From positions 4,060,522-4,124,521 of the forward strand of contig NZ_CP168006.1 in the NCBI RefSeq assembly GCF_041521385.1: a stretch of 64,000 nucleotides of DNA. The letters are read 5' to 3'. This DNA is from Alcaligenes faecalis. Lineage in GTDB: Bacteria; Pseudomonadota; Gammaproteobacteria; Burkholderiales; Burkholderiaceae_B. This document shows, one piece after another, positions 62,411 to 64,000 of this stretch. The translations under genes were made by a program, and so were the position numbers. Positions within the stretch are counted from its first letter, which is position 1. The number at the start of each line of letters is the position of its first letter. Under the pieces are notes generated by a model that was given only the letters and a program-made list of their open reading frames with translations, searched no databases and had not been told where the DNA came from.

Positions 62411-62759
62411 TCCACATTTGTACAATATTTTAAACAGCCTTCGTATTTCATTCAAAACCATGAACCCCAGATCCATGTTAATGATTTAATTTTTTTGAGT
62501 AAATCATTTTTATTTTTTATTTATAATTAATAAAAAATCACCAAATAATAAATTGAGGATCAATTTGACATTAAGCGCAAAAAAATATAATATTAAAATA
62601 AGCTCATGAATTCCCTCAGCACAATAATTTAGCGCCGAATTAAATAAAATTAAGAGAAAAATAGCACAGAAAAAAATAAAATTAATTTACAATTAATACA
62701 GCAGTAGAAAGGTTGCTTGCTACCTAAAAAATAAGATTACACTTTAGAGCAAATGAATT
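62411..62759. other. Very AT-rich promoter region
   Basis: Bases from about 62480 to 62759 are strongly AT-rich, with runs such as TTTTTATTTTTTATTTATAATTAATAAAAAA. It precedes the caspase-like gene and marks foreign DNA likely to be bound by H-NS/MvaT-like silencers. Several TATAAT-like sequences exist, so no single promoter is called. Confidence 0.45.
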
Positions 62760-63617
62760 ATGAAAATCAATATATCACGATGCACTACCGCCCCAACCAA
62801 CCGCGCTTTTTTTATTGACGCCCTTGGAACGGAAGACCTTCAAACTGCAAAAAGCAAGCATGAAAAAATGCTTGATGAAGTATTGTCTTTATCACCTGAT
62901 TTGCAGCCTTGCATTTCAGAGAAAAACTCTCTTTTCAAATGCACCACGTTAAAAGAAATCAATCAAATATTTGACGCAATTGAGCAGCTCTGTAATGAAT
63001 CTATATCTCCACTAATTTTTATTGATGGACACGGTGACCAGCAACAAGGGCTCTCTTTGCCATCTGGTGAATACCTTAATTGGAATGATTTGAATCTCAC
63101 GCTGGAGAGAATCACTAGGGCCGCATTGGGGCAATCAATGGTGGTAGCTTCATTCTGCCACTCCATGTCTGCTATAGATAAAATTCCTAGTGGAAATCTT
63201 TTGCCCACACCATTCTACTTCGGGTATGAACACAGGGTTCAGGCAGGGGTTGTCGAAGAGGAGTCCAAACAAATTATTGAAGAACTTCTTCGATCTGGTA
63301 GGTTTATAAAATCAGGAAAAGAAATACAGCTTTACTCTGAGTATGATCATGCCATACCAGCAGTCTGCTTAGTGCTTAAAAAATTTCTATACCCTCAAGA
63401 GAATGCTGAGATATATACGGAACTATCAAAGAATAATCTTCGGAAAACCCTCCACAAACAGCTTGGCAATGAATTAGGCACTACAAAAGGGCTAAGCAAA
63501 GCAATATCAAAAGCACTCAATCCTAAAGATTTTTTGGGGAATTTCTTAGAATCATATATGTATAACACAGAAAGGAGAAGAAAACTTTTGGATGAAATAT
63601 TAACGAGTTTAAACTAA
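62760..63617 (+). CDS. Caspase-like cysteine protease, possible defence effector
   Basis: A 285-residue protein. A caspase/CHAT-type core is suggested by SPLIFIDGHGDQQQGLSL, with His91 in the GHG motif after a hydrophobic strand, and MVVASFCHSM, with Cys133 after the next strand. The segment between (PSGEYLNWNDLNLTLERI) fits the family's helix. The C-terminal 120 residues are helical and unknown. GC is far below the ICE backbone. Bacterial caspase-like proteases act in several anti-phage and cell-death systems; no sensor gene is visible upstream, and the next gene is cut by the window edge. Confidence 0.65.
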   Translation: MKINISRCTTAPTNRAFFIDALGTEDLQTAKSKHEKMLDEVLSLSPDLQPCISEKNSLFKCTTLKEINQIFDAIEQLCNESISPLIFIDGHGDQQQGLSLPSGEYLNWNDLNLTLERITRAALGQSMVVASFCHSMSAIDKIPSGNLLPTPFYFGYEHRVQAGVVEEESKQIIEELLRSGRFIKSGKEIQLYSEYDHAIPAVCLVLKKFLYPQENAEIYTELSKNNLRKTLHKQLGNELGTTKGLSKAISKALNPKDFLGNFLESYMYNTERRRKLLDEILTSLN

Positions 63618-63892
63618 AAAAATAAACCAGATAGCCATTACAATAAATAAACCTATAACTATAACTAAAATCCAATTTTAATTAAGCCTTATTTTTTACG
63701 AAAACAAATGAATATGATTGATTTCATGTAGCATAGCTAATAAATACCAGTTGAATAATTTCGCTTAAAGTCGGTAGAATCGCATTGCAAGCGACTCAAA
63801 GCGGTAAGTTAGAAACCCACAAAAGACCATCTAAGCCACTTAGATATAAGTCCCATAGATAAAAAACAAATTGGAAATACAAATTACTGCCA

Positions 63893-64000
63893 CTATTTAA
63901 TATTCATAGCTACAAAATCACGAATAGCAGTATAGGCACCTGGATTTGATTGTTTAATTGTTCGATCTATCTCCAAACTAAATGACTGCTCAAAATCACC
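63893..64000 (-). CDS. 3' end of an unidentified gene, cut by window edge
   Basis: The last 35 codons of a leftward gene (ending PGAYTAIRDFVAMNIK) followed by TAG. It converges on the caspase-like gene, with a 275-base AT-rich gap. Composition is AT-rich like its neighbour, so both may belong to the same insert. Nothing can be said of function. Confidence 0.5.
   Translation of the reverse strand, partial: GDFEQSFSLEIDRTIKQSNPGAYTAIRDFVAMNIK

Noticed and set aside
1..64000. tRNA, rRNA, tmRNA or CRISPR arrays
   Set aside because: Scanning by eye found no cloverleaf-like sequence with a T-loop GTTCRA core in context, no rRNA segment, and no regularly spaced repeats.

Overview
The window looks like a betaproteobacterial chromosome, most likely Alcaligenaceae (Alcaligenes or a close relative). 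This rests on overall gene style, moderate to high GC and the mix of chromosomal genes, and was not tested by a database search. It divides into a chromosomal flank (about 1-11.1 kb) and a large integrative and conjugative element (ICE) that starts near 11.1-11.4 kb and runs off the right edge.

Chromosomal flank: a cyclase-family hydrolase (cut by the left edge), a DsbA/FrnE-type oxidoreductase and a LysR regulator, all on the minus strand; a tyrosine recombinase divergent from a KfrA-like coiled-coil DNA-binding protein, with a 12-bp-arm palindrome between them; a small Cys/His-rich protein with a multicopper oxidase; purT with a small membrane protein; and a tandem-domain PPK2 polyphosphate:AMP phosphotransferase.

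ICE conjugation core (11.4-35.6 kb): a MobH-class relaxase and its partner gene read leftward. A divergent operon of about 20 genes encodes a complete MPF-G (GI/PFGI-1 type) type IV secretion system: PilL-N, TIGR03759, SLT, PFL_4695, TraD, TIGR03747, RAQPRD, TIGR03758, 03745, 03750, PFL_4703, 03749, 03752, lipoprotein 03751, TraC/VirB4 ATPase, 03757, 03756, 03755 and TraG-N. The intergenic space between the two operons holds a 16-bp perfect hairpin and is the best oriT candidate. A terminator hairpin closes the operon at 35.66 kb.

Cargo and accessory region (35.9-51.5 kb): a C5 methyltransferase with an overlapping putative restriction enzyme; a MazEF-type toxin-antitoxin pair; a SprT-like metallopeptidase; a bacterial PH-domain membrane protein; a DsbC-like isomerase; and a protein that fuses a lysozyme-like domain to a second copy of the TIGR03758 conjugation membrane domain. 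These are followed by a dead IS481-like transposase fragment, a frameshifted AT-rich gene, and a Gabija-like pair (OLD-family nuclease plus UvrD-like helicase) with an unknown neighbour.

ICE maintenance block (51.2-61.1 kb, minus strand): an SNF2-like helicase, RadC, a DUF6094-type methyltransferase, DUF3275, the STY4534-family ICE replication protein and several small conserved ICE proteins. Nearly every gene here has a 5' leader in which a stem-loop pairs with the Shine-Dalgarno sequence or start codon. Four leaders also carry a larger structured element resembling the radC RNA motif. RNA-level control of this block is the most coherent unexplained pattern in the window.

Right edge (61.2-64 kb): a decayed coding stretch, then a very AT-rich insert with a caspase-like protease gene (His91/Cys133) and the 3' end of another gene cut by the edge. 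No tRNA, rRNA or CRISPR array was seen.
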